This document shows, in pieces, positions 31,845 to 44,202 of a DNA stretch of 64,000 bases; within the stretch, counting starts at the first letter, position 1; each line of letters begins with the position of its first letter. Made by a program: the position numbers and the translations under genes. Source of the DNA: Poa pratensis. Lineage: Eukaryota > Streptophyta > Magnoliopsida > Poales > Poaceae. Below the pieces are notes generated by a model that saw only the letters and a list, made by a program, of their open reading frames with translations, did not search any database and had not been told where the DNA came from. Location of the stretch: assembly GCA_947311845.1 (NCBI GenBank), contig CAMZMU010000062.1, forward strand, positions 44,288,030-44,352,029, in the 5' to 3' direction.

Positions 31845-34275
31845 TTCCCAATAAACAGGGGCATATCAAAGTTCAAGCTCCCTCATGAGCTTCATCTTCG
31901 ATAAACATCAAGTAAGAAGCCTAGCTATATGGCTATAAAGAAAGCGCTTTGCGGGAGGCAACCCGGTTATTTTTATGTGTGATTTTCTTTGTGTCCTCTT
32001 GCTGTAACAAGAGAGTTTGTTTTTAGTTTAGTTTCTGAATTTTTAATAAAGTGCCAAGTTTTACTCATTTTGGTTTGAAAAGTTGCTTATAGCGTTCGGA
32101 GATTTTATTCCTGCACGAATGTGTGCACGGTATGATTTTTATTTCTTATTCTGTAACTCCGAATGAGCTCATATTTGAACTGTAGTTGAAACTTTTCATC
32201 CTCTGTATGCATGAATTTTTGCAGAATTTTCGGCAAAGTTTGGTAGGGTAGAAAAATACGTTTTGCTGCTGCTGTTTTTCTGGACAGATTCTGTCCCATT
32301 TTGTTTTATGCATGTTTTGAACTTTTATCTTGAATCTTTTTGATTCAAATGAGTTTATGAGTAGGCATACAACATATATACTTTCTGGACATTCATATGA
32401 TGTTTTGTTTAAGGATTATATGCAGCAAGAAACCTATTTGTTTATCACTACTAATGCACCCCACAGAAAAGAAAATGGGAGAAACGGTGTTTTGAAGTTT
32501 TTTCACAGGGATTGGAGGAGATGCACCAAGAGTTATCCAAGGATGGTGAAGACCATAAGCTTGGGGATGTGAAGACAACCCCACTGGACCTACACACTCT
32601 CGGTTTGCGCACATCTAACTTCTGTTTTTCGATCGAAACACTTTATCGCATAAACTTGGAGCATCTTTTTGTTTGTTTTTGGTTTGTTTGTTATTTTGTG
32701 AGACCACCACATTATCATTTATATGAGAAAGAGCTACTGGAAATATGGGTTGAAATATGTTGGATGCTTTTATCATATTGGGAAAAGGGATGTTTGAGTT
32801 GATTTTTAATGATACATATAGTTGCATGATTCATGAGCTTGTTTATGAGTAATAATTTGCAAATGCTTTATCAAGAGCTATCACTTATTCATGTTTTGAT
32901 GCTGAATGTTATTTTACTTAGTTTTCATGGATTAGTTAGTTCTATGGACACTCATGCATGCATCTAGATGGTCAACTTTCTCCCTCTTGCTAGCCCAAAC
33001 ATTCCAACAAGCAAAACTTGTTTCCAACACCTTCAACCAAAGTTATTCCAGTGAGTCCACCATATCTACCTATTAGCTTTATGCTATTCCGAGTATGTAT
33101 ATCATGATATTTGTGTTATCTATACCTCTGAATGAAAATGTTTATGTTATTGATTGTTATGGAAAAGTTGGTTATATAGCTCTCACGAACTTGATGCACA
33201 ACTTTATTTTTATTGCATAAATAAAACATGACCCATTGTGATTAATAATATGATGCTAGTGGCTTGATAAATGTCCGAGGTTGGGAGTTAGCCCATATGT
33301 GCTGTCACATGCAAAGCTTTCAACATGCTCCTTCATTCATTTAGTTGATATCATGTACTTTTGTTTATGGATGCCTATCATGGTGAAATAAGGTGGAAAT
33401 GAAGTAGTTTAAATGAGTTTGTATAAATGGTTAGAGAGACGCCTGGGCCGCTAATCTAAGCCATGCATCATTCATGGTGGAAATTTACTTACATGCTATG
33501 GTGAACCGTCTGTGATGCACCTTATAATAAAAAGCTATTCCAATGGTAAATAAAAAGGGTGTTGAGGTTGTTCATCTTGTTTGTTTGTCTTGTCATTTTG
33601 ATATGGGCTTGTTCCATATCCTGGGACAAGAGGTACCCCAGTTGACGCTCTTGATGATACTATTATTACTTACAATGATATAACTTGAACTTGCTTTGTT
33701 TCCTAAGTTGAGTAATCATGGTGTAGGTACTTGTATTCAAGGGGCATGAGACACCTAACCTTTACTTTATCAAGCACACTACTCATATTTGCTTTCACAT
33801 TAAACTTTAATCATTCAAGATGCTATGATAGGGGTAATGAGAGCTTGACACCAAAATTCCACATTGCAATCATTAACTTAAGTAGAAGAGTTTGGAAGTT
33901 AGATGAAACTTATGCATGCTTTACCTCTACTCACATATACATCTTTCCAAAGTGTCCACCTTTTATATTCAGATTTTCATCTACACTCTATGACCAATGT
34001 AGGATGTTCTTACTTATCATTATGCATACATGTGGTCCATATTACTATCTTCTATGTTACACTTTGTGAACTATCATTGAACATCCTTGCATTGAATACT
34101 TGATATCACTTCATAAACTATTTGCATATTGCTACTCCTTTGAAGAATGAATCATTTGACTCTATGTAGCAGTAGCAATCATCTTTGATATCATTGTTAG
34201 TGCTATATTGCAAAGCCCATGTTAGTTTTATCACCTTCATACTCGAGGACGAGTATTGGTTAAGCTTGGGGATGT
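31845..34275 (+). other. element C interior, non-coding 3' part
   Basis: AT-rich, with several short open frames, none with a recognisable domain or shared sense across frames. It ends in the polypurine tract. I see no genes here. Confidence 0.65.
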
Positions 34276-35636
34276 TGATGCATGTAAAATGCATACATGA
34301 ACTTTGCACTATATCACTCATATTCCAATCATATTTGCATCATATAAGGGTTATACCACTGTTATTTAATGATTTTAGGAAATAAAATAATTGTTTCCTA
34401 TTTTTATGGAATTAACCCTGCGCAGGCAGAAAACCCTATTTCTTTCCTTTTATGTTTCAGGGACCTAAACGACGTCATAAAAATCTGGAAAAATACAGGC
34501 GTCATTATTTTGGAAGGAGGAAGACGTAGGAGCGAAGGAATCAAGCAAACGGAGGCCGGAGGCCAAAAGGGGTGGCCCACGCGGCCACTGTACCTGGCCG
34601 CGTGGGGCCCACCATTTGGGCCTCGGAGCTCGAGCCGTCGATCTTTTCTCACCGCCTTCGTCTTGACCTAAAAACGCCTATAAAAGAAGTCCCACGGCGT
34701 TCTCGAAAACGAGCGCCCCACAAGACTGAAACCGAAAACGGAGATTGGAGCTGCAGATTGGAGGGGGAAAACTCCGGCGGGGCGCTGCCGGGGTGGTCTC
34801 CACCTTCTCCAACGACTTCTCCACCGTCTCCATGATGAAGGGGGAGTAGTCCACCCTCTGGACTATGGGTTTGTGGTGGTAACTTATGTATCTCTCCTCT
34901 CTTTGAGCTTCACTAATTAGTACCGTATGAGCTGCTGAACATGATTACGGTCATCTATGTAATTCTTATGGTGGATATTGTGGTATGAGATGATTTGTTA
35001 TGCATTTACTGTTGTGTTGGAACTTTTATGACTTGTCATACTTTGATAGAATATTGTTCTTTAAGAAGTATGATGTATGTGGGTACGGGATGGCCGATGT
35101 GACACGGCATAGGTATTGAGTGACAGTACCGCCCAACATCCTTTATCTGGGGGTAAAAAGGAAGAGTATGATGTGGGAGTGACACAACCACGCTAGCCTT
35201 ACGAGGGTGACCTAGCAACACAAATGAGTACTTCTTTCAACTATGTGTTTTAGGACATATAGCCGTCATAAAAGCTACCATTAAAACATGACAATTGTGT
35301 GTACTTTATCTATAACATGATAATCACCGTAGTTGAGAGAGAGAGGATTAAGTGAACCCATGAACCCATGTCCATTGTTCCTATAAGAGAAAACCTTTGT
35401 CTTGTCCTCTTGCATTGAAGAGGATTGGGACACTTTTACATTCTTGCTTTGTTACATTAAACTTCATCCATCAAATCAACCACCTTGTTCTTTAAACTTG
35501 TTTAGTGCATAATCAACTAAAACTTGTGACACTTTAGTTGTAGGGAATAGATAACTTTTCCTTCTTGCACCTGCGGATCGATACCTTACTTCCACATTGA
35601 GAGGTGCTACGGTGATCCCTGCTCTTGGGGTAATCA
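34276..35636 (+). repeat. element C 3' LTR
   Basis: 1361 bp, TGATGCATG...TAATCA. Followed directly by ACTTCCTACTGG, the resumed 5' LTR of element B; ACTTC is therefore the likely right-hand TSD copy. Confidence 0.92.
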
Positions 35637-35747
35637 ACTTCCTACTGGTTCAATAACCTTGGTTTCATACTGAGGGAAAACTTGCTGCTGCACTCATCAT
35701 ACCTTCCTCTTGGGGTTCCCAACGGACGTGTGGCTTTGCACGCATCA
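35637..35747 (+). repeat. element B 5' LTR, distal 111 bases
   Basis: Matches the last 111 bases of the B 3' LTR and ends CACGCATCA. Its separation from 26038-27521 by element C is what proves the nesting. Confidence 0.92.
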
Positions 35748-35759
35748 AGCACTTTTTTC

Positions 35760-35776
35760 TGGCACCGTTGCCGGGA
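35760..35776 (+). other. primer-binding site of element B (tRNA-Asp type)
   Basis: TGGCACCGTTGCCGGGA, one mismatch from the tRNA-Asp complement, 12 bases after the LTR end. Confidence 0.75.
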
Positions 35777-35949
35777 AGGTCGAGTTGCTTCTGTAAGGGG
35801 AGTCTCTCACTTCCAATCTCTTTACTTTGTTTTTGTCTTGCTTATTTTATTTTGTCTTGTTTGCTTTCTTTATATACAAAACACAAAAAAATTAGTTACT
35901 TGCATTCATCTTTATTTTTCGGCCACTTGTTTTTATTTTCATCATGCTG

Positions 35950-36586
35950 CCCCTAAGTTTGCTTTAAAAGATGTACTGGTAGGAAGTGGGTCTATCATTG
36001 GAAGATATAACATTGAAGAATTCTTTAGTCATGTTAGCAAGCTGAAAGATTTTGAAGATAGATCCTTGGTAGAACTTGCCCCTAATTATGAAATTGCTGC
36101 TGCCTCTTTAGTCCACATGCTTGAAGCTAGGTTTGTTAACCTTAACCCCATAATGCAGCAAATGTTTCTTAAACTTCATGATATGGAAGAGGGTGAAAAG
36201 AAGGATTTTGTTTTAGAAACCCTTCTCAAAGAATTTGGTGATGTCGCTGGGGAAGCTAGAAAAGTTTTTATGCGATATAGGATGCTTGGTTATTACATTG
36301 ATATTGCTAATATACTTGAAAAATTCGAGAAGGAGAGATTCAAGTACACTAATGAAACTAGTTATGAGGGAGAGGGTAAATACCAATTCCTTTTAAGCTT
36401 GTAGGAATGCATGAGGCACTAGAAAAGAAATTTAATTGGATTGTGCCTGAAAATTTATTTGATGAGGATAGTTTGCCTAAAAGTAATGAAAGGGAAGTTT
36501 CTGAAACTTACATATATAAAATACAATGCATCGTTGAGAAAACTTCTAATCTTTCTGTTGATGCTTCTTCTCTTGAGAACACTTGA
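35950..36586 (+). pseudogene. unknown internal ORF of element B with one frameshift
   Basis: Open from the leader through a helical, charged stretch (GRYNIEEFFSHVSKLKDFED, MLEARFVNLNPIMQQM, KVFMRYRMLGYYIDIANI) to a stop at 36404. A one-base loss in a T run near 36390 links it to a further 60 residues ending SVDASSLENT and a stop at 36584-36586. The last residues match the end of the protease frame in element A, so this ORF replaces most of gag-pol upstream of a shared C-terminus. The start codon is unclear. Probably a protein of this non-autonomous family, function unknown. Confidence 0.5.
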
Positions 36587-37491
36587 TTTTCACTTTCTGC
36601 GCCTAGCTGAAAGGCGTTAAAGAAAAGCGCTTTTGGGAGACAACCCACCTTTTTATTTTCTGTCATTTTATTTTATTTTGAGTCAAGGTGTTGCTTACTT
36701 CTGTAATAACTCCTTTGTATCTTTATTTTATTTCATTGTTGTGCCAAGTAAAGTCTCTAGTTGAAAGTTGATGCTAGATTTGGATTTCTGCGCAGTGACA
36801 GATTTTTGCTGTCCATCGTTTTGAGCTGTCTTCACTCCAGAAAAATTGAAAAATTCTGACAAAATTCACGCATGATCCTTATATATATACGCAACTTTCA
36901 TTATTTTTGATTTTTCGCATCTGAGCAAGTTAAGTGCCTCGAAAAAATTCGTCTTTCCAGACTGTTCTGTTTTTGACAGATTCTGCCTTTTATTTTGCAT
37001 TGCCTCTTTTACTATGTTTGATTGGATTTCTTTGCTCCATAAAACATAAGTGGCTGTAGTTAATGTCCAGAAGCATTGGTAATGATTGTGTCACAGAAGA
37101 ATATGTGAATTTTTGATTATGCACTAACCCTCTAATGAGAATTATTTTGAGTTTGGTGTGGCGGAAGTTTTCAAGGAGCAAGCGAGAAGGATGATATGAT
37201 GTGATCAAGAAGAGTGAAAAGCCTAAGCTTGGGGATGCCCCCGTGGGTCACCCCAGAAATATTCAAGAAGACTCAAGCATCTAATCTTGGGATGCCCAAG
37301 GCATCCCTTCTTCATCAACAACTTATCAGGCCATCTCTAGTGAAACTATATTTTAATTCTTCCACATCTTATGTATTTTACTTGGAGCGTCTGTGTTCTT
37401 TTATTTTTGCTTTGTTGTTTTTATTTTCTGAATAAGTTGGATCCTAGCATTCTTGTGTGGGAGAGAGACACGCTTCGCTTTTTCATGTGAA
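36587..37491 (+). other. element B interior, non-coding
   Basis: Homologous in inverted orientation to about 49560-50490 of element A. Contains repeated AAGCTTGGGGATGCC-like purine tracts at 37222. No gene. Confidence 0.7.
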
Positions 37492-38351
37492 CTAGCTGGG
37501 TGGCCCGCGCAATTGCGCGGCTAGAAATGCGCTCTGCTCATAAATCGTAAAAAATCATGAGCAATCTACAAAATTCCATGATAATCGAACAAAGAAAGTT
37601 TTTCATCCACGACAGATGTGAAGCAACAAACATAGCAAAACACGTCTCTACAATTAAAGATTTGTACATCATAACACAAAAAACAACACATGCTTATCAG
37701 ACCGATCTTATAATTCCAGATCGAAACACACATGTACGTATACAACTCCCTATCAATTTTAATATTTACACGTGCGTATACAACTTCGTCTATCAATCAA
37801 TTAGACATATACGGTGTGGCCCGCGCATTTGCGCGGCTAGATTTATTAAAAAAAATCATTTGGTAGAGTTTTCTTCATCACTTTACAAAAAATATAGTGT
37901 CTCATGAGTGCCGTGGCGAAATGTTTTTCAGTTTGAAAACTTTAGGTACATTAACACATACATGTCATTCAGACTATATAAAGTATCATACTATCTACAT
38001 GTAGTTGCCAAAGACCTTTATTGGTTCACGATGACCAAATGTATCTACCTTTTCTCCTCTAATGATGTCTATTTTGGCAAAACAAAATATCTGCTATTTT
38101 TGCACCTATTATAAAAATTGAACAACTTATTACATGTGTATATAATTGTGAGCTTTTCCTCAACCCATTTGTCAACTACACATGATTCAAAATTGGTAAC
38201 AGAACACCTAGTTTGACTAAACCTGCAAAAGGCCCAATAAAAAATTTGGCCAAAAGATAACGTGAGTACTCTGATTCTTAAGCTTTAAGTAAGGAGATGT
38301 AATTTATATTATATGAATCAACACACTTCATTCTTTTGGTGTAAAAAACCA

Positions 38352-39232
38352 TTGTAGGTATCAGATTAATTCTGCAATGACAGTTCTGCAAGAGAACAAT
38401 GAATAATTGTCTAGCTCTTTATAACCAATGTGTTCGGTACACAAAGTGGACGATTATTTGGATCTTAAAAGTGATACAGTATGTGCTAATTACAAATGTT
38501 GTCTCGCCTTCTGTAATATTCTAGAGATACTAATTAATATTCCCATGAACCAAACAAACATTGTCTAAGCCGTGGGATCTTGGCATGAGCAAAAAAATCG
38601 TGTTTTTCTCCCGCAACTGAATGAAATAAATGGTCTTAGGTTTATTTTTCTCTGTCAATTATTTCTGGTCTTATGCAGCTAAATCATTACTGACCTAACC
38701 ATAAGAAATTATAGACAATCCAAAAGTTTAGCCTAGCTAATCTAGAGAGGATAATGACTTTGAGTGAAGATAATCTGTGTGGAAAACAATACATGTTACA
38801 TAATATACCATTCCTGTGAACCTGAAGATCATATATTTATCTATGATAGTGTCTTCTACCTTTATGAGCAAGATAAATAGCAGCTTCGTGAGATGGCCGA
38901 ACCCTGGAAATTGCATCCAAGTGAAGCATCAACATAATCTGGATCAATCAGCCATTCCATGTGCGTGGGTGTCACCTTCTGCGAGCATGATCCGACGGTT
39001 AGATGGTCTACAAAAATCCTTGTAGATGTCATATTAATTTTGCATTGGCAGTTCTGCAAGAGAGCAATGAAGAGGTGTGACTCTTTACAATCAATGTGTT
39101 GTCCACACAAAGTAGACTGTTACTTGAATCTCAAAAATGAAACAATACGTCTGTGCTGATTACCAATGTTGTGCCACCTTCTGTAATGTTCTTGAGATAA
39201 TATTCCTATAAACCTGACAAAACATTCTCTCA
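38352..39232. repeat. two diverged direct repeats of about 215 bp in Helitron-1
   Basis: 38352-38570 and about 39020-39232 share blocks such as CAGTTCTGCAAGAGA, CAATGTGTT, CACAAAGT and CACCTTCTGTAAT. Both look non-coding. They are an internal duplication within the Helitron. Confidence 0.65.
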
Positions 39233-39443
39233 CCTGCAAGATCTTAAAAAAACTGATCAAATATGCTAAATATATGAAGAGCTAGCAAGTGCCCATTGAT
39301 ATTACCAGAAGCTCACGGTAGTATTTTTTGTTCCTTTTATTTGTTGAACGACTCTGCGTGGCTTTGACCGTCACCGTCAGTGTCGTGCCTCCTAATTGCG
39401 GAGTGATATGGACCCTCCTATAAGAGAACACATATTCTGTTGG

Positions 39444-39630
39444 AAAAAAATGTAGTGTCTCGCGGAGGCTGTTGCAGCTGTCCAACCATGCTACAAAAAG
39501 GCGTCGCCCCCAGCACAGGGATGGCGATCATGGAGGAGCAGGAGGTTATGTCAATGCTCCACATACATGCAGCTTGCAGTGTTCGATCATATCACGAAGG
39601 AGCAGCATTCGTGAGACACTATATTTTTTT
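39444..39630. repeat. short foldback (MITE-like) within Helitron-1
   Basis: About 20-bp inverted ends: AAAAAAATGTAGTGTCTCGC (39444) and the complement of AAAAAAATATAGTGTCTCAC (ending 39630). A third copy of the end sequence occurs near 37884. No clear TSD was seen, so it may be a relic. Confidence 0.4.
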
Positions 39631-42263
39631 AAGCACCGTATGTCTCTTCTTTTCGCTTCATATGTCAAGTTGTATCTTGGTTTCCTATTCGAGATGCGCA
39701 TTTGTGCCTAGATTTACTATGCAATTATATTAATTTATTTGTTTGCACGGTGACTAATTGATGTTTGATCTTATTTAACTCTACATTAGCATTAATGTAT
39801 CAGTTAGAGAAAAAATAAGACAAACTTTTTCTTTTGAAAGAAAAACTAAGACAAAATTTTATTTGTTTTTGTGTGTGTGAAAAATAGTAAACGAATTTCT
39901 CCAACTCAATCACTAAGCTATTGTTCATTTTTACATGTCCATGTTAGTTTCCAGCTTACATATATTTCTATAGAACAGAAAAGCTCATTTGCAACAAAAA
40001 GCTCAGTAACGATTGTGTGTTCGTAGTTTGTCTACCAATATTTCTCCATATACTTAATTATCAGTGTAAATTTAGACATGAGAAAAGAGATTTATTACCT
40101 CGCTTTGATGTTTCCTCGTGCATTGTGCACTTCAATTAAAGGTGTAGCACAGTATATATCGGATGAAGATTAACTGATCCACTAATAAACATACTGTAGC
40201 TTGAAGATCCGCAACATCCATATATACTGAGTCCAATCATTAATGGCAACAAATTCGGACTGGACAACAAAAAAGACTATGCATGCATGCGATGGTGGTG
40301 CAGCTTGTAGCATCAATTAGCGTGAGAACGGCACTTCCATCTTGTGAGGCCAATCGCCATGACGCATAGAAACATAGTTAAACCTGTCTTACGAACTGAA
40401 CTTCTGTAGCAAGCATGCTACTTATGATTTATTTATAAGAAATATGTGTTCTAACTAATCATTAAATTTATATGAAGGCAGTTTTTTGTTAAAAAAATTG
40501 CATGTTGGAAGGGAAAGATCGAATCCACTTGAAGATTGCAGCTCTTACCTGAAAGTTGGAGCTATCACTCAAAGTTGCTGGCGTGCCTTTGATCCGCTGA
40601 CCTCCTGCTGCCTTGTTCTGCGATGTTGTTGACGTGCCTTCGATTTGCCGATGCGACTTGTATTGATCAATTTTCGATGTGCTGGTGTTCAGGGTTGTGT
40701 TTCGATTTGCTGGTGTCCAGTCATCTGGTCTTTTAGTCCTGTGGTCACGTACGGGGCTAATATTAACCAAGCGATATGAATGATGGCCTTAGCATTCACT
40801 ACTCCAGGAAATAATTTTATGTGAGTGCATTGATTTAAAGATTTTGGAAAGCCCATTATTTTTCCTATATCCTAGACTGATGTTATACTTAACATATTTG
40901 GAACAAAATTAATAATTCAATTTTTTGTTCCAACCTGTGTGGCCAAGCACCTCCCTAGCTTATTGTGGCCTGAAAAACCAATTTAAAGAATAAATCCAGT
41001 TAATCATAGTGTCAATGCACCGGAAAAAAATACTTGCTTGTAAGCTCACATTTACCTAAAATCTGAACTAAAGATATACTTCCAATCAACGTTGCTTCAT
41101 ACTTATTTGTCACAAAACTAATACGTAGTATGTCCATGGCTGACACTTCAATCTTTTATGTACAGTTCAAAAGAAGAAGAAAAAAAATACCGCGATCCTT
41201 TTCTTCATGGTCCAAATATTGCCTCATGATCACTCCGCAATAATAACTGTGTGGAGCTTTGTCCTGAGCCTCAATACCTGCTGCTCGTATGTGTATACAT
41301 TTGTCAAATTAATTTCATACGATGGAAATAAAGACAAAAGATCTGAACAACACAAGGTAGAACGTGAAAGATAAATACGTTGAAGTTTCAATCCATCAAA
41401 AAATTATACAACGAATTCAAACATCTTGAGCACCACTACCTTTAATTAATAGAGCCCTGGAACAGACGCCTTCGTTGCGTCCGCCCGCTACCCAAGCAAG
41501 CAGCTGATCACTCGTGCCTTTGTGGCCTGTATACATTGCCATGTCCATTGCTCCATGCCGATGGCCTACTCTCTAAATCTCTGATGCCTGCCCCAAGTCC
41601 AGCAGCAGAGAGACTCGCGTGGGCATACCAGAGATTGTCTCATCCATCATCTTCAGTCACCAATGATATGCATGACCTATGCACAACAAAAGTCACAATC
41701 AAGCAAACCAATTTGGCCCAGGCAGTTCAATCCAAAATCCTCATGTATGCTGCCGCTTCCGCCGCAATCAATCAGTTTTAGTTGCGCCTCAATATACGAA
41801 CATGCATGCAGGCCTGAAAATTGATCGATGGATTGAGCAATCCTTTCTGCTTGCATGCATGTCCGCATGTAGCATTGCAAGAGATGGATCGATCAAGTAG
41901 TACATGCATGGCCTGACGCATACGTACAGGCGTACAGCTTTGAGCCAGGCTTTCCTCACGCAGCCGCCGGCCGTATTCCGATGTTGCTCATCCATCATCG
42001 TCGTCTCGTCTAGTTGAGATCGGGAAACCGAGAGATCGTAGCGCTCCGCCTCGTTGATAAAAGCATTGCGGCGAGATATTAGGTCACGTAGGGATAGAAT
42101 TCCAGATTTTTTATTTCCCGTCAAATAAGAGTTTGCTTCTATCACGTTTGACTTTCCGATCGGGACAACTTAGTTTTTTTTTTCACGGACTTCAATCTGA
42201 ACCGTTTCTTATTTGTTGTCTAATCTGAGCCATTGGTTGTCCTGTGTTTTAATTATATATAGA

Positions 42264-44202
42264 TACTCATATTCTTCACTTATATCTTTTGAGTATTCTT
42301 ATCTAGCTACTGCTATGCTTTTAGCTCCTGTTTTTCATGCATCTCTTTTAAAGCTGTTAATTCTTGTGGAGTAGTACTCTCTTGTTTCATTTGTAAATTA
42401 CTTGGAGAGTTGCTTGGTTGATGTGTTGGTTCAGAAAATGTTGCATGTGGTAGTGGTATAATGAAAAACTAGCATAATCTTGTAGATCATTGAACTTTGA
42501 TAACCTGATTCTTTGCAAACGTTTTGAGATATTTTGATGGTAAAGCTTGCTGGTTAATTAAGTTAAAATCATTAGTGGATTGTTGTCTTTAAGCTTGTAC
42601 CGTACTACAAACTCTACTAAAATTGTTGAAGGTGTAGTTGGACTTGATAGCTTTCCATGTCTAAAGGTGATTCCTAATAACTGAGTTGTGCTAAAGGTCG
42701 AGGGATCTAGCGGGGTACTTGTGCCGCCGTGAACGGCCCTTCTTGGAGTGAATTTTAATCATGCTCATAATGTTGAACATGCTAGTTGTTTGCAATAAGC
42801 TTGTGAGTTCTTTTTGACTAATGTTAAGCTACGGTTTTTGGCACTTCCACCATCCAAATTTGCTAGCCTCTTCGGTGTTGTGCATTGCCTTCTGCTCACA
42901 TTGAGAGTTGTGCATACTTCGCCAGTACATCCAAACCCGTGGGAGGACTTTCTCTTGTTTTCCTACACATAAGCCCATACATCTTCCTCAAAACAGCCAC
43001 CATACCTACCTACCACAGCATTTCCATAGCTGTTCCGAGATATACTGCCATACAACATCCATCTTACATTACATGACTTGTTGTCATTTATCATTTATAT
43101 ATTGCTTTGCATGATTATATACAGCTGATGTGTGGTTTACCCATGTTAGGCTAGATCATTGCACATGCTGCTACACTGGCAGAGGCATACAGTTTCATAC
43201 ATCATGTTTTGTTCATTATGAGTTATTTGTACCAAAAAGTGTGTTGTCATATTAGAGTGTTGCCCCTAAAAGTGAAAAGAGCCATGGAGGCCATCGAAAA
43301 GAGAAACAGAAAAAAATTGAAAAAAGAGAAAAAAAAAGAAAAAAAGGAATAAAGAAAAAGGGGGCAACATTACTATCCTTTATCCACACTTGTGCTCATG
43401 TTTCAGCACCTGCAGTATTCATAGTCATCATTTGTGCTCATGTTTAGCACCTATACTCCATGTGAGAGAGTTTTCATGTTTTACTAGTATAACTATGTGG
43501 GGAATTTACACTATAGAACTTGGGTTGTATATTCCAATGATGAGCTTCCTCAAAAGTGCTCTAGGTCTTCATGAGCAACCAAGTTGGATGCACCCCCACT
43601 AGTTCCATTGGAGAGCTTTCATACACATATAGCTCTATGTGCATCCGTTGCATGGCAATCACTACTCCTTACATAGCTTCGATTATAAGACTTCCTCTTG
43701 TCCAATGATCACTTATAGCTTTGTGAGACTTTCTTCCATTGGCCATCCAAACCCCCATTAATGTTCTCTTAGCCGTAACATCCTGGTGCCAATACCGAAT
43801 GCTTACGCTCACGGTTGAGTAGGCTTCGAAACAGTTGATTCATGACGTTCATGTTTATATTTACTTGACTGAATCCTTCTATGTTATGAAAAATTGCTTG
43901 ATGCTTGGAATTGAAGGATAGAACTCCTACACTGGATACTTAAAACATCTTTAATGAACCTTGTACGGTTTCATGTCTTGAAAGCAATAGTTCATGAAAA
44001 CTTTTAGCCTGTTTAACTAACTTGCTTTGTTATCTCTTATTTAATATCAATTATAGACTTTTGCTTTGAATGATTTGATCTCATCTCACATGCTTTACAA
44101 TATTATTTGATCAAGATTGTGTGGTAGCATGTCACCTAAGAAATTATTTCTTGTTATCGTTTTACCTACTCGAGGACGAGTAGAACTAAGCTTGGTGATG
44201 CT
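42264..44202 (+). other. element B interior, non-coding 3' part
   Basis: Matches the inverted 47779-49560 stretch of element A. Includes a purine-rich AAAAAGAGAAAA tract near 43310-43360 and the polypurine tract before 44203. No gene was recognised. Confidence 0.65.

Larger units (their letters stand above)
27521..35636 (+). mobile_element. element C: non-autonomous LTR retrotransposon nested in B
   Basis: LTRs of about 1.36 kb: left 27521-28879 (first ~20 bases missing) and right 34276-35636 (starts TGATGCATGTAAAATGCATA, ends GGGGTAATCA). PBS at 28890-28903, polypurine tract AAGCTTGGGGATG just before 34276. The interior has one gag-like ORF and long non-coding sequence; no RT or integrase. 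The 5' junction with B is a deletion, so no left TSD survives. Confidence 0.92.
37492..42263 (-). mobile_element. Helitron-1 (minus strand) nested in element B
   Basis: On the minus strand it starts TCTATATATAATTAAAACAC (from 42263) and ends with the perfect 16-bp palindrome CCGCGCAATTGCGCGG (37505-37520), nine bases, and CTAG (37495-37492). It is inserted between A (37491) and T (42264) without duplication. The related element A has the empty site (TTCATATGAATACTCG on the minus strand, around 49560). No Rep/helicase was recognised, so it is non-autonomous. A second near-palindrome CCGCGCATTTGCGCGG lies at 37821-37836. Several minus-strand open frames (41789-42145, 40489-40770) may be captured exons but I cannot identify them. 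Confidence 0.92.

Noticed and set aside
40489..42145. Minus-strand frames of 93 and 118 codons in Helitron-1
   Set aside because: Could be captured exons, but no family resemblance, start context or splice structure could be supported.
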